Shown here: positions 1-9,313 of the stretch, piece after piece
How the letters are laid out: each line of letters starts with the position of its first letter
Numbering within the stretch: position 1 is the stretch's first letter
Source of the DNA: Lachnospiraceae bacterium
GTDB lineage: Bacteria > Bacillota > Clostridia > Lachnospirales > Lachnospiraceae
Length of the DNA: 21,106 nucleotides
Direction of reading: 5' to 3'
Assembly: GCA_016297945.1 (NCBI GenBank)
Contig: JAEDFR010000032.1
Location: forward strand, 1 to 21,106
Notes under the pieces: model-generated
What the model was told of the DNA's origin: nothing
The model's database searches: none
Seen by the model: only the letters and a program-made list of their open reading frames with translations
Translations under genes and position numbers: made by a program

Positions 1-62
1 CCGAACCGCTCAGAACTCGGGTGAAAGAAGCACTTGAAAATGGGTTGAAAAAATACGAGTAA
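1..62 (+). CDS. 3' end of an unidentified upstream gene (partial)
   Basis: An open frame enters from the left edge and ends at TAA 60-62. The last residues read EPLRTRVKEALENGLKKYE, a charged, probably helical tail. No family can be assigned from 19 residues. The next gene begins 24 bases later without an intervening terminator or clear promoter, so this gene is probably co-transcribed with the DUF262 pair and may belong to the same defence-type operon. Its identity needs sequence left of the window. Confidence 0.6.
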   Translation, partial: EPLRTRVKEALENGLKKYE

Positions 63-72
63 CTGTATAAAA

Positions 73-77
73 AAGGA
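73..77 (+). promoter_or_regulatory. Ribosome binding site that favours the ATG at 87
   Basis: AAGGA lies 9 bases before ATG 87 but directly abuts the in-frame TTG at 78. The normal spacing favours ATG 87 as the true start of the first DUF262 gene. Confidence 0.6.
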
Positions 78-86
78 TTGAATGTT

Positions 87-2060
87 ATGGAAAACAGTAA
101 AATTTCATTAAAACCTGTAAAAGAATTATTTGGGATGAATTTTTTCATTCCGGATTATCAGCGTGGGTATAGATGGGATAAAAAGCAAGTTGAAGACTTG
201 TTGCGTGATTTGGAAGAATTTTACGAATCGATTTACAAAGATGACACTTCTAAAAAGATATACTGTTTACAACCCCTTGTGGTTAAGGAGAAAGATAATA
301 AATATATTGTTATTGACGGACAGCAGCGTTTAACAACTGTTAAGATACTTCTTTCTTGCTTAGGCGACAATAATAACTATTCAGTCGAATATCATACGCG
401 CGATAAAAGCAAGGATTTTCTTGATAAGATAAACGAACAACAAGGTGATGAGTGGAAAAAGAACGCCGACTTTTTCCACATGTATCACGCTAAAGAAACT
501 ATCAATGAATGGTTAAAGGATAAAGATGAAAAGTTCCAAGAATCTTTTCTGAAGATAGTGAAAGATAAGGTGGAGTTTGTTTGGTATAAATCGGATGATA
601 CGGATCCTATCAAAGTATTTACTCGTTTAAACATAGGCAAAATAGGCTTGACGGAATCAGAACTTATTAAAGCACTATTTTTAAGCAGCAACAATTTTGG
701 TGCAACAGAAACTACTGATTCGAAATTGTTGACGTTGGTTGAGATTGCAAATGAATGGGATAAAATAGAATACCGTCTTCAGGACGATCGCTTTTGGCTG
801 TTTTTTCATGGCACGGATTATAATAAGCCAACACGAATTGACTATATTCTTGATATTGCGAAGGAAAAGAATGGAGGCTCAAACAATGACTATGACGGCG
901 AAATGTACCCGACATTCAGATATTATTATGATCTCTTTTACAGAGCTCCTAACAAACAAGACTTTCTCACGAAACAATGGAAAAGCATAAGCCAGATATA
1001 TCAAATACTTGAAGAATGGTACAATGATGAAGAACTTTATCATTATATCGGCTTTTTATGTGCATTAGATAAAGAAGATAACGCGACTGAATATATCAAA
1101 ACATATTTAAATAAGGAAGGAGAGTCAAAAAAACAAATAACGACAAAGAAAAATTTTGTACTGTACCTCAAAAAAAAGATTAAAGACAAGTGCGGCAAAG
1201 CGTTGGAGCTTGATCGCCAATATGAAGGATATAAACAACCCCCAAAAAGCGAAGCAAGACCGGTTTTGTTATTACATAATGTTCAAACCGTATTAAATCA
1301 AAATGCCAGCATAATTGAAGAAAAGAAATACAGCCTTCCGGATTTTATTCGTTTTCCTTTTCATTTATTTAAAAAAGAAGGATGGGATGTCGAACACATC
1401 CGTCCTAATTCGCTTGAGGATTATGAAGGCGACAGAAAAAAATCAGCGCGGAAAAAGTATGTTTATGTATTACGGCAATATCAAGATAAGGAAATAAAAG
1501 GAAAACTCGTTACATATGATAATGAGCAAAAAGAGTACGGAGAAGAGAGTGCTTTTGAAAAGTTATGGGAAAGATTAAACGGCAACGATAGTAAAGAATT
1601 ACAGGAAGATCAGAAGAATTTGATTTGGAATTATACTTTACTTGACTCATCTACAAATCGCGAATATGGAAATTCGTGTTTTGCTATAAAACGAGATTAT
1701 GTTTTGAAAAAGGAAAAAGGAATCAAGCCTCACCTTTCGATTGATGATAAAGATGAGGTAAAAATGAGCGACGAAAAAGAGGCGGCGTTCGTTCCGGTGT
1801 GTACAAGGAATGTCTTTTCCAAGACATATACAGATTATCCCGACGATCTAAAATATTGGACCGAAAAAGACGCCGCATATTACAGAATGGATATGGAAAA
1901 AACACTGTGGTGGTATATACTTAAAAACCCTGATGAACTTGCCGATAAAGGGAAGCGCAAGGAGATTCTCAATAAATATAAAGAAAGTATACTTGATGTC
2001 GGCAAATACAATATGACTTTTAAAAATTGGTATGAGAATAAAGAAGGCGGGCTTTTGTAA
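87..2060 (+). CDS. DUF262 + HNH (DUF1524, GmrSD-like) protein
   Basis: About 657 residues. The N-terminal DUF262 domain shows DYQRGYRW at residues 23-30 and the signature DGQQRLTT from residue 77. In the ParB/Srx-like fold of DUF262 this region is linked to nucleotide binding or hydrolysis. The C-terminal part shows an HNH nuclease pattern of the DUF1524/GmrD kind: EHIRP with the histidine at about 437, then the N-T-N-R...GN...F..KR pattern from about 522 to 535. GmrSD-type enzymes are nucleotide-dependent type IV restriction nucleases acting on modified DNA; SspE is a related layout. Cytoplasmic; no signal peptide or membrane segment seen. Start taken at ATG 87 because of AAGGA 9 bases before it; an in-frame TTG at 78 is possible. 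It overlaps the next gene by one base (TAATG), so the two are translationally coupled. The domains are well supported; the substrate is not known. Confidence 0.88.
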   Translation: MENSKISLKPVKELFGMNFFIPDYQRGYRWDKKQVEDLLRDLEEFYESIYKDDTSKKIYCLQPLVVKEKDNKYIVIDGQQRLTTVKILLSCLGDNNNYSVEYHTRDKSKDFLDKINEQQGDEWKKNADFFHMYHAKETINEWLKDKDEKFQESFLKIVKDKVEFVWYKSDDTDPIKVFTRLNIGKIGLTESELIKALFLSSNNFGATETTDSKLLTLVEIANEWDKIEYRLQDDRFWLFFHGTDYNKPTRIDYILDIAKEKNGGSNNDYDGEMYPTFRYYYDLFYRAPNKQDFLTKQWKSISQIYQILEEWYNDEELYHYIGFLCALDKEDNATEYIKTYLNKEGESKKQITTKKNFVLYLKKKIKDKCGKALELDRQYEGYKQPPKSEARPVLLLHNVQTVLNQNASIIEEKKYSLPDFIRFPFHLFKKEGWDVEHIRPNSLEDYEGDRKKSARKKYVYVLRQYQDKEIKGKLVTYDNEQKEYGEESAFEKLWERLNGNDSKELQEDQKNLIWNYTLLDSSTNREYGNSCFAIKRDYVLKKEKGIKPHLSIDDKDEVKMSDEKEAAFVPVCTRNVFSKTYTDYPDDLKYWTEKDAAYYRMDMEKTLWWYILKNPDELADKGKRKEILNKYKESILDVGKYNMTFKNWYENKEGGLL

Positions 2061-4537
2061 TGAATGATAATCAAAATAAAACAATTGAGAGCGCCATTTC
2101 AGTTGGTGATTTTTTTGAGAAATATAATGTTTGTATTCCGATCCTGCAAAGAGACTATGCTCAGGGCAGAGATGGCAAGGAATATATACGCGAAGCATTC
2201 TTGAAAGATATCAAGGATGCTGTTGAAAAAAACCAACCTTTGACTATGGACTTTGTATATGGATATCAAGAGCATAAAAAGGAGTATGACAAAGAGTACG
2301 ATGTGTTTTATCCGTTGGACGGGCAGCAAAGATTGACGACGGTTTGGCTGGTTTATTGGTATTTGGCGTTAAGAGCTTGTAAATTGAACAGCGAAATCAG
2401 CGTTCTCAGTAGGTTTACATATCAAACAAGAAAATCGTCAAGAGAGTTTTGTGAGGCTTTGTGCAAAAGAGAAAACAACATTTATTATAAAGAAAATAAT
2501 GGATTAGTTGATTATATTAAGGACCAAAGATGGTTCTTTTCTGCGTGGAAAAACGACCCAACAATCAATGCCATGCTTCGAATGCTCGGCGGAACAAACG
2601 GTAAAGACGGCATTGAGCCGGTTTTTTCAGGTATGGCTAAGCAACCACGCAAATGGGAACAATGGTTAAAACAATTTAAACAATGTATTACATTTTGTGT
2701 TTTAGACATAGGTAACGACAAACTTCCGAGAGAAAGCGCAGATCGGTTATATGTTAAGATGAATGCGCGTGGGAAAGCGTTGACAGATTTTGAAAACTTC
2801 AAAGCAGATTTAGTCGGAGAAATCGAAAAAAAGCCCAACGATAGTTTGCATTCATATATAAAAGAAATACCCCAAAAACTTGATAATAGTTGGAACGATA
2901 TCTTTTGGGAATCTGCAAATGCTGGAGATTTGGATGGGCAAACAGACGAAATCTTCTTTGCCTTTATAAATAGGTTTTGTTTTAATCAATTGTGTGTGGC
3001 AAAAGGTAAACATTCAGAAGGCGAAGAAGAATATTTACTGAAAGCTGATCTGATCAAAATAATAGATAAGATTTTTGATGGTAGTTTATCCGATAGCGAA
3101 AAATCAAAAAAAATGGCCGGTATTACGAAGGAACAAAAAGAAACATTATCATCGTATTCGTTTTTTGATGATGATGACAAGATTAAATATACAAAATTTG
3201 AATATTATCGAAACATTCTTGATCTTGATGGATTACAAGCATTAAGCACGATCCTTGATCGCATTAAAAATCGCATTGGCATAATAAATAAGCAATTGAA
3301 TGAAATCAATGAGGTTGTATCTCTACGAAAAGAAGAAGAAAAAGAATCAAGGTATCATTTTTTACCGATCTACAAAACAAACGAAGGTAGAAAACAAATT
3401 TCAAAGGATGATAACGGTAACAAAGTTGGGATTATCGAAAAAACAACGCAAAAAGAGCGAGTGTATTTCTTTGCAATTTGCAAGCATTTTGAAACAACTG
3501 AAAACTTCGAGGAGGATAAGTTTAAAGATTGGATGCGATTTTGTAGAAATGTAATTGAGAACTCGGGTGTTGATTCTGCTGCGGCGATGATCTCCGTTAT
3601 GAGAAAAATTGATGATTTCGATCCAAAAGATATACTTACCTCATTAGCTGAAATGCAAATTGGTTTGGCTGAGTCCACAAAAATCGCCAAACAAATTCAA
3701 GAAGAAATCCAAAAGGCAAGAAAGATTAAAAGCGAAAATAAAGACTGGAAAAAACAAATAATCGAAGCGGAAGACACCATCTTTTTATGCGGAAAAATTG
3801 GTTTCTTATTTTGGGGTGATAAAGGTCAAGAGAATTGGGACAGTTTTAAGACAAAACTGGCTAATCTAAAAGAATTCTTTGGCAAAGACGAAGTATCTAT
3901 TGATTTTGTGAGAAGATATGCTCTTTCATTTGAAGATTTTTGTTATGTCAGCGGCAGGTTGATATTTCACAACAAAGGCTGGCAAAGACGCGGTGATTCC
4001 TGGCTGGACGTACTATCGGAAGATGATTTGGAAAGAGTTCACAAAATACTAATGTGCGAAGAATATAATAACGCTAAGGGCCCTTACAAAGAATTCGTAA
4101 ATTCTAAATCATTTGAAAAAGCCGTACTAAAAGAAGGAGTTTTTGAAGGAAAAAAAGATTTACGTATAGCACGGTATAACAATAGTTATGCTCTTTATAA
4201 AAAGAGCGCACAAAACGATAAGTTATGCTTTGATTATTCGTCCGATGAAAATCCAGAATATTTGCTTTTGCGCAACAGTTTGTTGAGCGAATTAAGAAAA
4301 GTTGATGGATTTTCGTTGGGAAGCAATCAAATAATTGTTGAGGATGAATCGTATTATTATGGCGATGATGTTTTTTTTGAATACAATAATATAAATTATT
4401 TTTGGTCAAGTGATGATTGCATATATACCTTCGACATTGATAAGGGTACGAAAAGCAAAAAAAATATATTGGAAAAAGCATCTAAAATAAATGCCTATGG
4501 AATAATAGACAAGCTAAAAACTTACAACTATTCTTAA
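2060..4537 (+). CDS. Second DUF262 protein with long unassigned C-terminal region
   Basis: 825 residues. The N-terminal DUF262 domain is clear: LQRDYAQGR at residues 29-37, DGQQRLTTVW from residue 87, and MNARGKALTDFENFKAD around residue 235, a typical DUF262 signature. I see no HNH nuclease pattern in the remaining roughly 550 residues, which are charged and contain likely helical segments (for example around residues 500-580). It may therefore be the partner or sensor subunit to the nuclease-bearing DUF262 protein just upstream, whose stop codon it overlaps by one base. Paired DUF262 genes are a recurring arrangement in bacterial defence islands; a joint role in restricting foreign DNA is inference. 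A strong terminator follows 24 bases after the stop, closing the operon. Confidence 0.85.
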   Translation: MNDNQNKTIESAISVGDFFEKYNVCIPILQRDYAQGRDGKEYIREAFLKDIKDAVEKNQPLTMDFVYGYQEHKKEYDKEYDVFYPLDGQQRLTTVWLVYWYLALRACKLNSEISVLSRFTYQTRKSSREFCEALCKRENNIYYKENNGLVDYIKDQRWFFSAWKNDPTINAMLRMLGGTNGKDGIEPVFSGMAKQPRKWEQWLKQFKQCITFCVLDIGNDKLPRESADRLYVKMNARGKALTDFENFKADLVGEIEKKPNDSLHSYIKEIPQKLDNSWNDIFWESANAGDLDGQTDEIFFAFINRFCFNQLCVAKGKHSEGEEEYLLKADLIKIIDKIFDGSLSDSEKSKKMAGITKEQKETLSSYSFFDDDDKIKYTKFEYYRNILDLDGLQALSTILDRIKNRIGIINKQLNEINEVVSLRKEEEKESRYHFLPIYKTNEGRKQISKDDNGNKVGIIEKTTQKERVYFFAICKHFETTENFEEDKFKDWMRFCRNVIENSGVDSAAAMISVMRKIDDFDPKDILTSLAEMQIGLAESTKIAKQIQEEIQKARKIKSENKDWKKQIIEAEDTIFLCGKIGFLFWGDKGQENWDSFKTKLANLKEFFGKDEVSIDFVRRYALSFEDFCYVSGRLIFHNKGWQRRGDSWLDVLSEDDLERVHKILMCEEYNNAKGPYKEFVNSKSFEKAVLKEGVFEGKKDLRIARYNNSYALYKKSAQNDKLCFDYSSDENPEYLLLRNSLLSELRKVDGFSLGSNQIIVEDESYYYGDDVFFEYNNINYFWSSDDCIYTFDIDKGTKSKKNILEKASKINAYGIIDKLKTYNYS

Positions 4538-4561
4538 GTAAACAGGCAAATACATAATTTG

Positions 4562-4587
4562 GGACCGTGATTTTCACGGTCCTTTTT
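4562..4587 (+). terminator. Intrinsic terminator after the DUF262 pair
   Basis: A perfect 9-bp stem (GGACCGTGA at 4562-4570 with TCACGGTCC at 4574-4582), a 3-base loop and a run of five T at 4583-4587. It separates the DUF262 operon from the helicase unit. Confidence 0.93.
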
Positions 4588-4600
4588 CTATATCTCCCGT

Positions 4601-4631
4601 TTTTGGTACATTCGTTGCTGTACAATATAAT
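4601..4631 (+). promoter_or_regulatory. Promoter A of the helicase-MoxR-VWA unit (shared motif)
   Basis: GGTACAT at 4605-4611 is followed, after exactly 9 bases, by TACAAT at 4621-4626. The latter overlaps a perfect TATAAT at 4626-4631, which has TTGGTA (4603-4608) 17 bases upstream as a possible -35. TACAAT ends 44 bases before ATG 4671. The GTACAT-N9-TATAAT arrangement recurs at three other sites in the window (B at 10646, C at 11682, D at 16599). Run CGTTTTTGG just upstream is shared with site B. Confidence 0.7.
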
Positions 4632-4670
4632 CACATGGGCGAACAAAAGAGGATCGGAGCGTGATGGGAT

Positions 4671-7600
4671 ATGTCTAATAAAAATCATTCGGGTGACAGT
4701 GCACAGTTGAGTCTTTTTGATATTTTGGGACTTGCAGGAAATATTGACAGCAAGTATTCCTCAGATGAAATTGAGGAGGTTATAGGTAAGCTCCGTGCAG
4801 CCAAGCGTATCGCAGAAAAGCATGAGGAGAATGAACGCCGGCGCAGAGAAAAAGCAGAAGCCGAGCGTAAAGCTCACAAAGAAAAAGAGAGAAAAGATGC
4901 ACATGTCCGAGAAGTCACCTGCATGGATCTTCCGCTCGATTGGGAAAATGCGTTCAATCAAGATGTAAGGACTCAGGGCGTTCACGCAGAAAGTATTCCG
5001 GATGCGCTGATTATGAGTCTGAACACGTTAGGCAAGGTGGATATTGAATACATATCATCTGTGACGGGGACGGATTATAAGACCGTTATTTCAACCTTGA
5101 AAGGGTCAATTTATCAAAATCCGTTGACATGGAACGAATGCTTTTATCAAGGCTGGGAAACCGCCGAAGAGTACCTTTCCGGTAATCTTCGGCGTAAATG
5201 GAATGCTGCAAAAGAAGCGAATAAAGAGTATGACGGTTATTTTGCGGATAATATCAAAGCAATCGAAAGGGTGCTCCCCCCGACGGTAGCTGCAAAGGAT
5301 ATATACATCACACTTGGCTCGCCGTGGGTTCCGGCAGATATAATTGATGATTTTATAATTTATTTATTCGGCGATCCGTTGAGATATTGCAATTATTGGA
5401 ACGATACAGATAAAATGATGGAAGGATATAAAACCGTTCATGATGAAATAACCGGAACATGGGAGATACCTTATAAAACCAGATATAATCACAGCGTGGG
5501 CGTAAGCCGGACATACGGAACGGAAAAGCTCGAGGCACTGCATATTTTGGAGAAAACCTTGAATATGAAAACCGTTGCGGTCACGGAGGAAGTAAGCTGT
5601 TCTGCGAATGCGTCCGGTAAAAAGCGCGTTATAAACAAAGCAGAGACGGTTGCCGCCATTGAAAAACAGCAGAAGCTTATCAAAGCGTTTCAGAAATGGG
5701 TATGGACCGATGATGCCCGAAAAGAACGTCTTGAAATTAAATTTGAAAACAATTTCAGTTGTGTGCGCAAGCGCATTTTTGACGGATCTTTTTTGGATTT
5801 CCCCACTATGTCCGATTCGGTCAAGCTGTATCCCTACCAGAAAAACGCGGTGGCAAGAATTATTTTTACGCCAAACACCTTGCTGGCTCACGATGTCGGA
5901 GCGGGTAAAACCTATGTCATGATTGCTGCCGGTCAGGAAATGAAAAGGATGGGTCTTTCAACAAAGAATATGTATGTTGTTCCGAATAACATTGTCGGAC
6001 AGTGGAAGAACATTTTTTCTTCAATGTACCCGAATGCAAAACTTCTTTGTGTTGATCCCAAAAGCTTTGCCCCAAATAAACGTGAAGTGGTGCTTGAGCG
6101 TATCCGGGATGAAGATTTTGACGGAATCATCATTGCTTACAGTTGCTTTGAACAGATTCCCATATCAAAAGAGTATTATATAGAGGAACTGAAAGAGAAA
6201 AAGAAAATGGTGTCCGAGCTTGCCGCTCAGAAGGGTAAAGCTACTTCGAAACTGAAAAAGAAGAAAGAAGCCCTTGAAAAAGCGCTGTCCGAGATGGCGT
6301 TAGCTATGGATGATATGTACGATACCGTCTATTTTGATGAGCTTGGAATTACTCGTCTTTTTGTTGACGAGGCTCATAACTTCAAGAATGTCCCGTTTGA
6401 AACCAAGGCAAATAAGGTTCTCGGTATCAACGGAAGCGGATCAAAACGGTGCCAGGATATGATGGATAAGGTCCATATGGTGCAAAAGAAGAACGGCGGA
6501 AAGGGCGTTGTTCTTGCCACTGGCACGCCGATTACCAACTCGATTACCGACGCATATATCATGCAGCAGTATTTACAGAGCGGTGAACTCGCTATGCTTG
6601 ACTTGCAGAGCTTTGACGCATGGATCGGAATGTTTGCTGAGCGTAGTACCGAGTTTGAAATTGATGTAGATACGAGCAGCTATAGGTTGGCTACACGGTT
6701 TGCTAAGTTCCACAATCTTCCGGAGCTTACTTCTTTGCTTTCTTCCATTGCGGATTTTCATCAGGTGGACGAGTCCGCCGGGATTCCAATGCATGACGGC
6801 TACAGGGATGCTCTCATATCCAAGACACCCGCTTTTGCGGCGTATCTCGATGATATTTCACAGAGAGCCGATGATGTGCGTGAGGGCAGAGTCAGCCGCA
6901 AGGATGATAATATGCTGAAAATCACGACAGACGGCAGAAAAGCGGCGCTTGATTTGCGGCTGGTTGACCCCAGCGCAACATTTACATATCAATCCAAGGT
7001 GGCACGATGTGCAGAAAATGCAGCGGACATTTATTTTAAGAATGTACAAAGCAAAGCGACACAGTTGATTTTTTGCGACACTTCCACACCAAAATCCGGG
7101 TTTAATATTTATGATGAATTGAAAACCGCTCTCATAAATCTCGGTGTTCCGGAGGCACAGATTGCGTATATTCATGATGCCGAAACAGAAGCAAAAAGAA
7201 CGCGGCTGTTTATGAAGGTGCGCAATGGTGAGGTCCGTATTTTGATAGGCTCGACCTTTAAGCTTGGATTGGGTGTAAACATTCAAGACAGGCTGATAGC
7301 CCTTCATCACATCGATGTTCCGTGGAGACCAGCGGATATGACGCAGCGTGAAGGCCGTATTCTCCGTCAAGGCAATGTCAACTCACAGGTGTATATTTAC
7401 AGATATATCACCGAGGGTAGCTTTGATGCATATTCATGGCAGTTGCTTGAAACAAAACAACGGTTTATTTCGGGTCTGCTTTCCGGATCACTTACGGCTC
7501 GCAGCGGTGCAGACATTGAGGACACGGTGCTGGATTACGCTGAGGTTAAGGCATTGGCTGTCGGAAATCCGCTTGTTAAAAAAAGAGTAGAAGCCGCCAA

Positions 7601-8198
7601 CGAGCTGACAAGGTATCTCACTCTTCAGCGCAAGCTTGTTGATTCAAGAATACGGATGGAAAAAGAGCTCCTTGAGCTTCCGGGAAAGGTTGAACATCAG
7701 AGAAGTTTGATAGCTAAATGCGAGGAAGATTTTTTATGTTATCGGAGCTGGAAAAAGGAAAACCCCCCGGCAACAGAAACCCATTTAAAAAAAGAGGAAG
7801 CGGAAAGGCGTAAAGTCCTTCGTGAGTACATAGCCTCGGCTGTCAGAGACTACGCTCTTGAAACAAGAGAGAAAATACTGATGAACTACAGAGGCTTTGA
7901 TATTGTGCTTCCTGCCAATATGGCACTGGAAAAACCGTATGTTTGGTTATCCCGGCAAGGCAAGTATTATGTTGAACTCGGCGATACCGAAATCGGCAAT
8001 CTTGTGCGTATTGATAATTTTCTTGATACGCTGGACAACCATCTGGAAAAGCTGAAAATCGGCTTATCCAAGCTTACCGAAAAAGAGATTGAACTGAAGG
8101 CGGAGCTTGCAAAGGATGAAAATTACAGCGAGCAAATAGAAAAATACAGTGCCGAGGTTGAAAAGCTTGATAAGAAACTGGGGGTAAACAAAAAATGA
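4671..8198 (+). CDS. SNF2-type superfamily 2 helicase/translocase
   Basis: 1175 residues. Helicase motifs appear in order: P-loop DVGAGKT at 408-414, DEAH at 566-569, motif III ATGTPITNS at 616-624, and motif VI QREGRILRQGN at 892-902. The N-terminus is highly charged (residues about 50-85, probable coiled coil) and the last 200 residues are also coiled-coil-like. From about residue 230 on, blocks such as GTEKLEALHILEKTLN, NTLLAHDVGAGKT and DNMLKITTDGRKAALD match what I know of the helicase half of the very large methyltransferase-helicase proteins of Firmicute conjugative elements. Here the N-6 methyltransferase half is absent. Expected activity is ATP-driven translocation on, or remodelling of, DNA. 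ATG 4671 follows GGAG at 4656-4659. The stop overlaps the MoxR gene by 4 bases, indicating a tight operon under promoter A. Confidence 0.88.
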   Translation: MSNKNHSGDSAQLSLFDILGLAGNIDSKYSSDEIEEVIGKLRAAKRIAEKHEENERRRREKAEAERKAHKEKERKDAHVREVTCMDLPLDWENAFNQDVRTQGVHAESIPDALIMSLNTLGKVDIEYISSVTGTDYKTVISTLKGSIYQNPLTWNECFYQGWETAEEYLSGNLRRKWNAAKEANKEYDGYFADNIKAIERVLPPTVAAKDIYITLGSPWVPADIIDDFIIYLFGDPLRYCNYWNDTDKMMEGYKTVHDEITGTWEIPYKTRYNHSVGVSRTYGTEKLEALHILEKTLNMKTVAVTEEVSCSANASGKKRVINKAETVAAIEKQQKLIKAFQKWVWTDDARKERLEIKFENNFSCVRKRIFDGSFLDFPTMSDSVKLYPYQKNAVARIIFTPNTLLAHDVGAGKTYVMIAAGQEMKRMGLSTKNMYVVPNNIVGQWKNIFSSMYPNAKLLCVDPKSFAPNKREVVLERIRDEDFDGIIIAYSCFEQIPISKEYYIEELKEKKKMVSELAAQKGKATSKLKKKKEALEKALSEMALAMDDMYDTVYFDELGITRLFVDEAHNFKNVPFETKANKVLGINGSGSKRCQDMMDKVHMVQKKNGGKGVVLATGTPITNSITDAYIMQQYLQSGELAMLDLQSFDAWIGMFAERSTEFEIDVDTSSYRLATRFAKFHNLPELTSLLSSIADFHQVDESAGIPMHDGYRDALISKTPAFAAYLDDISQRADDVREGRVSRKDDNMLKITTDGRKAALDLRLVDPSATFTYQSKVARCAENAADIYFKNVQSKATQLIFCDTSTPKSGFNIYDELKTALINLGVPEAQIAYIHDAETEAKRTRLFMKVRNGEVRILIGSTFKLGLGVNIQDRLIALHHIDVPWRPADMTQREGRILRQGNVNSQVYIYRYITEGSFDAYSWQLLETKQRFISGLLSGSLTARSGADIEDTVLDYAEVKALAVGNPLVKKRVEAANELTRYLTLQRKLVDSRIRMEKELLELPGKVEHQRSLIAKCEEDFLCYRSWKKENPPATETHLKKEEAERRKVLREYIASAVRDYALETREKILMNYRGFDIVLPANMALEKPYVWLSRQGKYYVELGDTEIGNLVRIDNFLDTLDNHLEKLKIGLSKLTEKEIELKAELAKDENYSEQIEKYSAEVEKLDKKLGVNKK

Positions 8199-9313
8199 GC
8201 GATGTTAAATTGACAAACATTCCTTCTATGACTGTTGGGAAAGCGGTAGATAAGTTGTCGCATGCATACACCACGGTGATTCAAAACAGACTTCCCGTCA
8301 AGACAATGCCCTCCGTTATGCTTTGGGGTCCTCCCGGTGTCGGTAAATCGCAGGCAATACGGCAGATAGCAAAGAAAATTGAAGATAGTACAGGAAAGTC
8401 CGTAAATGTGACAGATGTTCGATTGCTTTTGTTTAATCCCATTGACTTGAGGGGTATTCCGACATCTAACGCAGATAAGACCCTTGCCGTTTGGTTGAAG
8501 CCGCAGATTTTTCAAATGGACTCGGACGATAATATTGTAAATATCCTCTTTCTTGATGAAATATCCGCGGCACCGCAATCGGTTCAGGCAGCGGCATACC
8601 AGATAACCCTTGACCGTGTAGTCGGAGAGCACAAACTGCCCGACAATTGTATTGTTATCGCAGCGGGTAACCGTACCACAGATAAATCGGTGGCATACAA
8701 GATGCCGAAAGCTCTTGCAAACAGACTAATGCATATTGAAATCAAAGGGAGCTTTGATTCTTGGAAGCAATGGGCGATTGCATCGGGGGTAAATGACAAG
8801 GTAATCGGATTTCTCTCCTTTCGGCAGAATTATCTTATTGGTTTTGATTCCGGGAGTGACGATCTTGCATTCCCGACTCCCCGTTCATGGGAAATGGTGA
8901 GTAATATACTGAACGGAATAGACGATGATATCGACAATATGTATTCATTGGTTGCCGGTATTATCGGAACCGGCGTAGCTGTGGAATTCCGAACATGGGC
9001 TAAGGTATATAAGGACTTGCCGTCTGTTGAAGATATTTTTGATGGCAAAATGCCGGCATTGCCCACAAATACAGATGCTATGTATGCTCTAACGGCATCT
9101 ATGACGGCTTATGCAAGAAGTCACAAGGATGAAATGGCAGGAATTGCGAATTCAATCCGATATGCGGATAAAATGCCGCCGGATTTCAGCACGGTACTGA
9201 TGAAAGACTATATGTACATAGATAAGGATTACAAAGAACAGCTGATGCTGATACCGGAGTTTGCAAAATGGCTTCAGAGTAAAGGGAGTTTGATGAATGG
9301 TTCTGTCAGATGA
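8195..9313 (+). CDS. MoxR-type AAA+ ATPase
   Basis: 372 residues. Walker A is GPPGVGKS at 45-52 and Walker B is ILFLDE at 117-122, followed by SAAPQSVQAAAYQITLDR and a sensor 1 stretch IVIAAGN, which place it in the MoxR group of AAA+ chaperones. MoxR proteins normally act with a VWA-domain partner to remodel, activate or insert a cofactor into a client protein. The VWA-type partner is the next gene, which it overlaps by 17 bases. Its ATG overlaps the helicase stop (ATGA), so helicase, MoxR and VWA proteins should be made together. Cytoplasmic. The family is clear; the client is unknown, although the co-encoded helicase is an obvious candidate. Confidence 0.9.
   Translation: MSDVKLTNIPSMTVGKAVDKLSHAYTTVIQNRLPVKTMPSVMLWGPPGVGKSQAIRQIAKKIEDSTGKSVNVTDVRLLLFNPIDLRGIPTSNADKTLAVWLKPQIFQMDSDDNIVNILFLDEISAAPQSVQAAAYQITLDRVVGEHKLPDNCIVIAAGNRTTDKSVAYKMPKALANRLMHIEIKGSFDSWKQWAIASGVNDKVIGFLSFRQNYLIGFDSGSDDLAFPTPRSWEMVSNILNGIDDDIDNMYSLVAGIIGTGVAVEFRTWAKVYKDLPSVEDIFDGKMPALPTNTDAMYALTASMTAYARSHKDEMAGIANSIRYADKMPPDFSTVLMKDYMYIDKDYKEQLMLIPEFAKWLQSKGSLMNGSVR

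Noticed and set aside
78..80. TTG 78 as start of the first DUF262 gene
   Set aside because: The AAGGA site directly abuts it, giving no spacer, while ATG 87 has a normal 9-base spacer.
4104..4481. Long antisense open frames inside the DUF262, helicase and AAA+ genes
   Set aside because: They lack ribosome sites and show the composition of mirrored coding sequence; the sense genes explain them.
4603..4620. Promoter A resembles a sigma-54 site (TTGG-TAC and TTGCT with the correct 10-base spacing between GG and GC)
   Set aside because: The other three copies do not keep the GC element at that spacing, whereas all four keep a TATAAT-like box 9 bases after CAT, so a sigma-54 reading does not explain the shared pattern.
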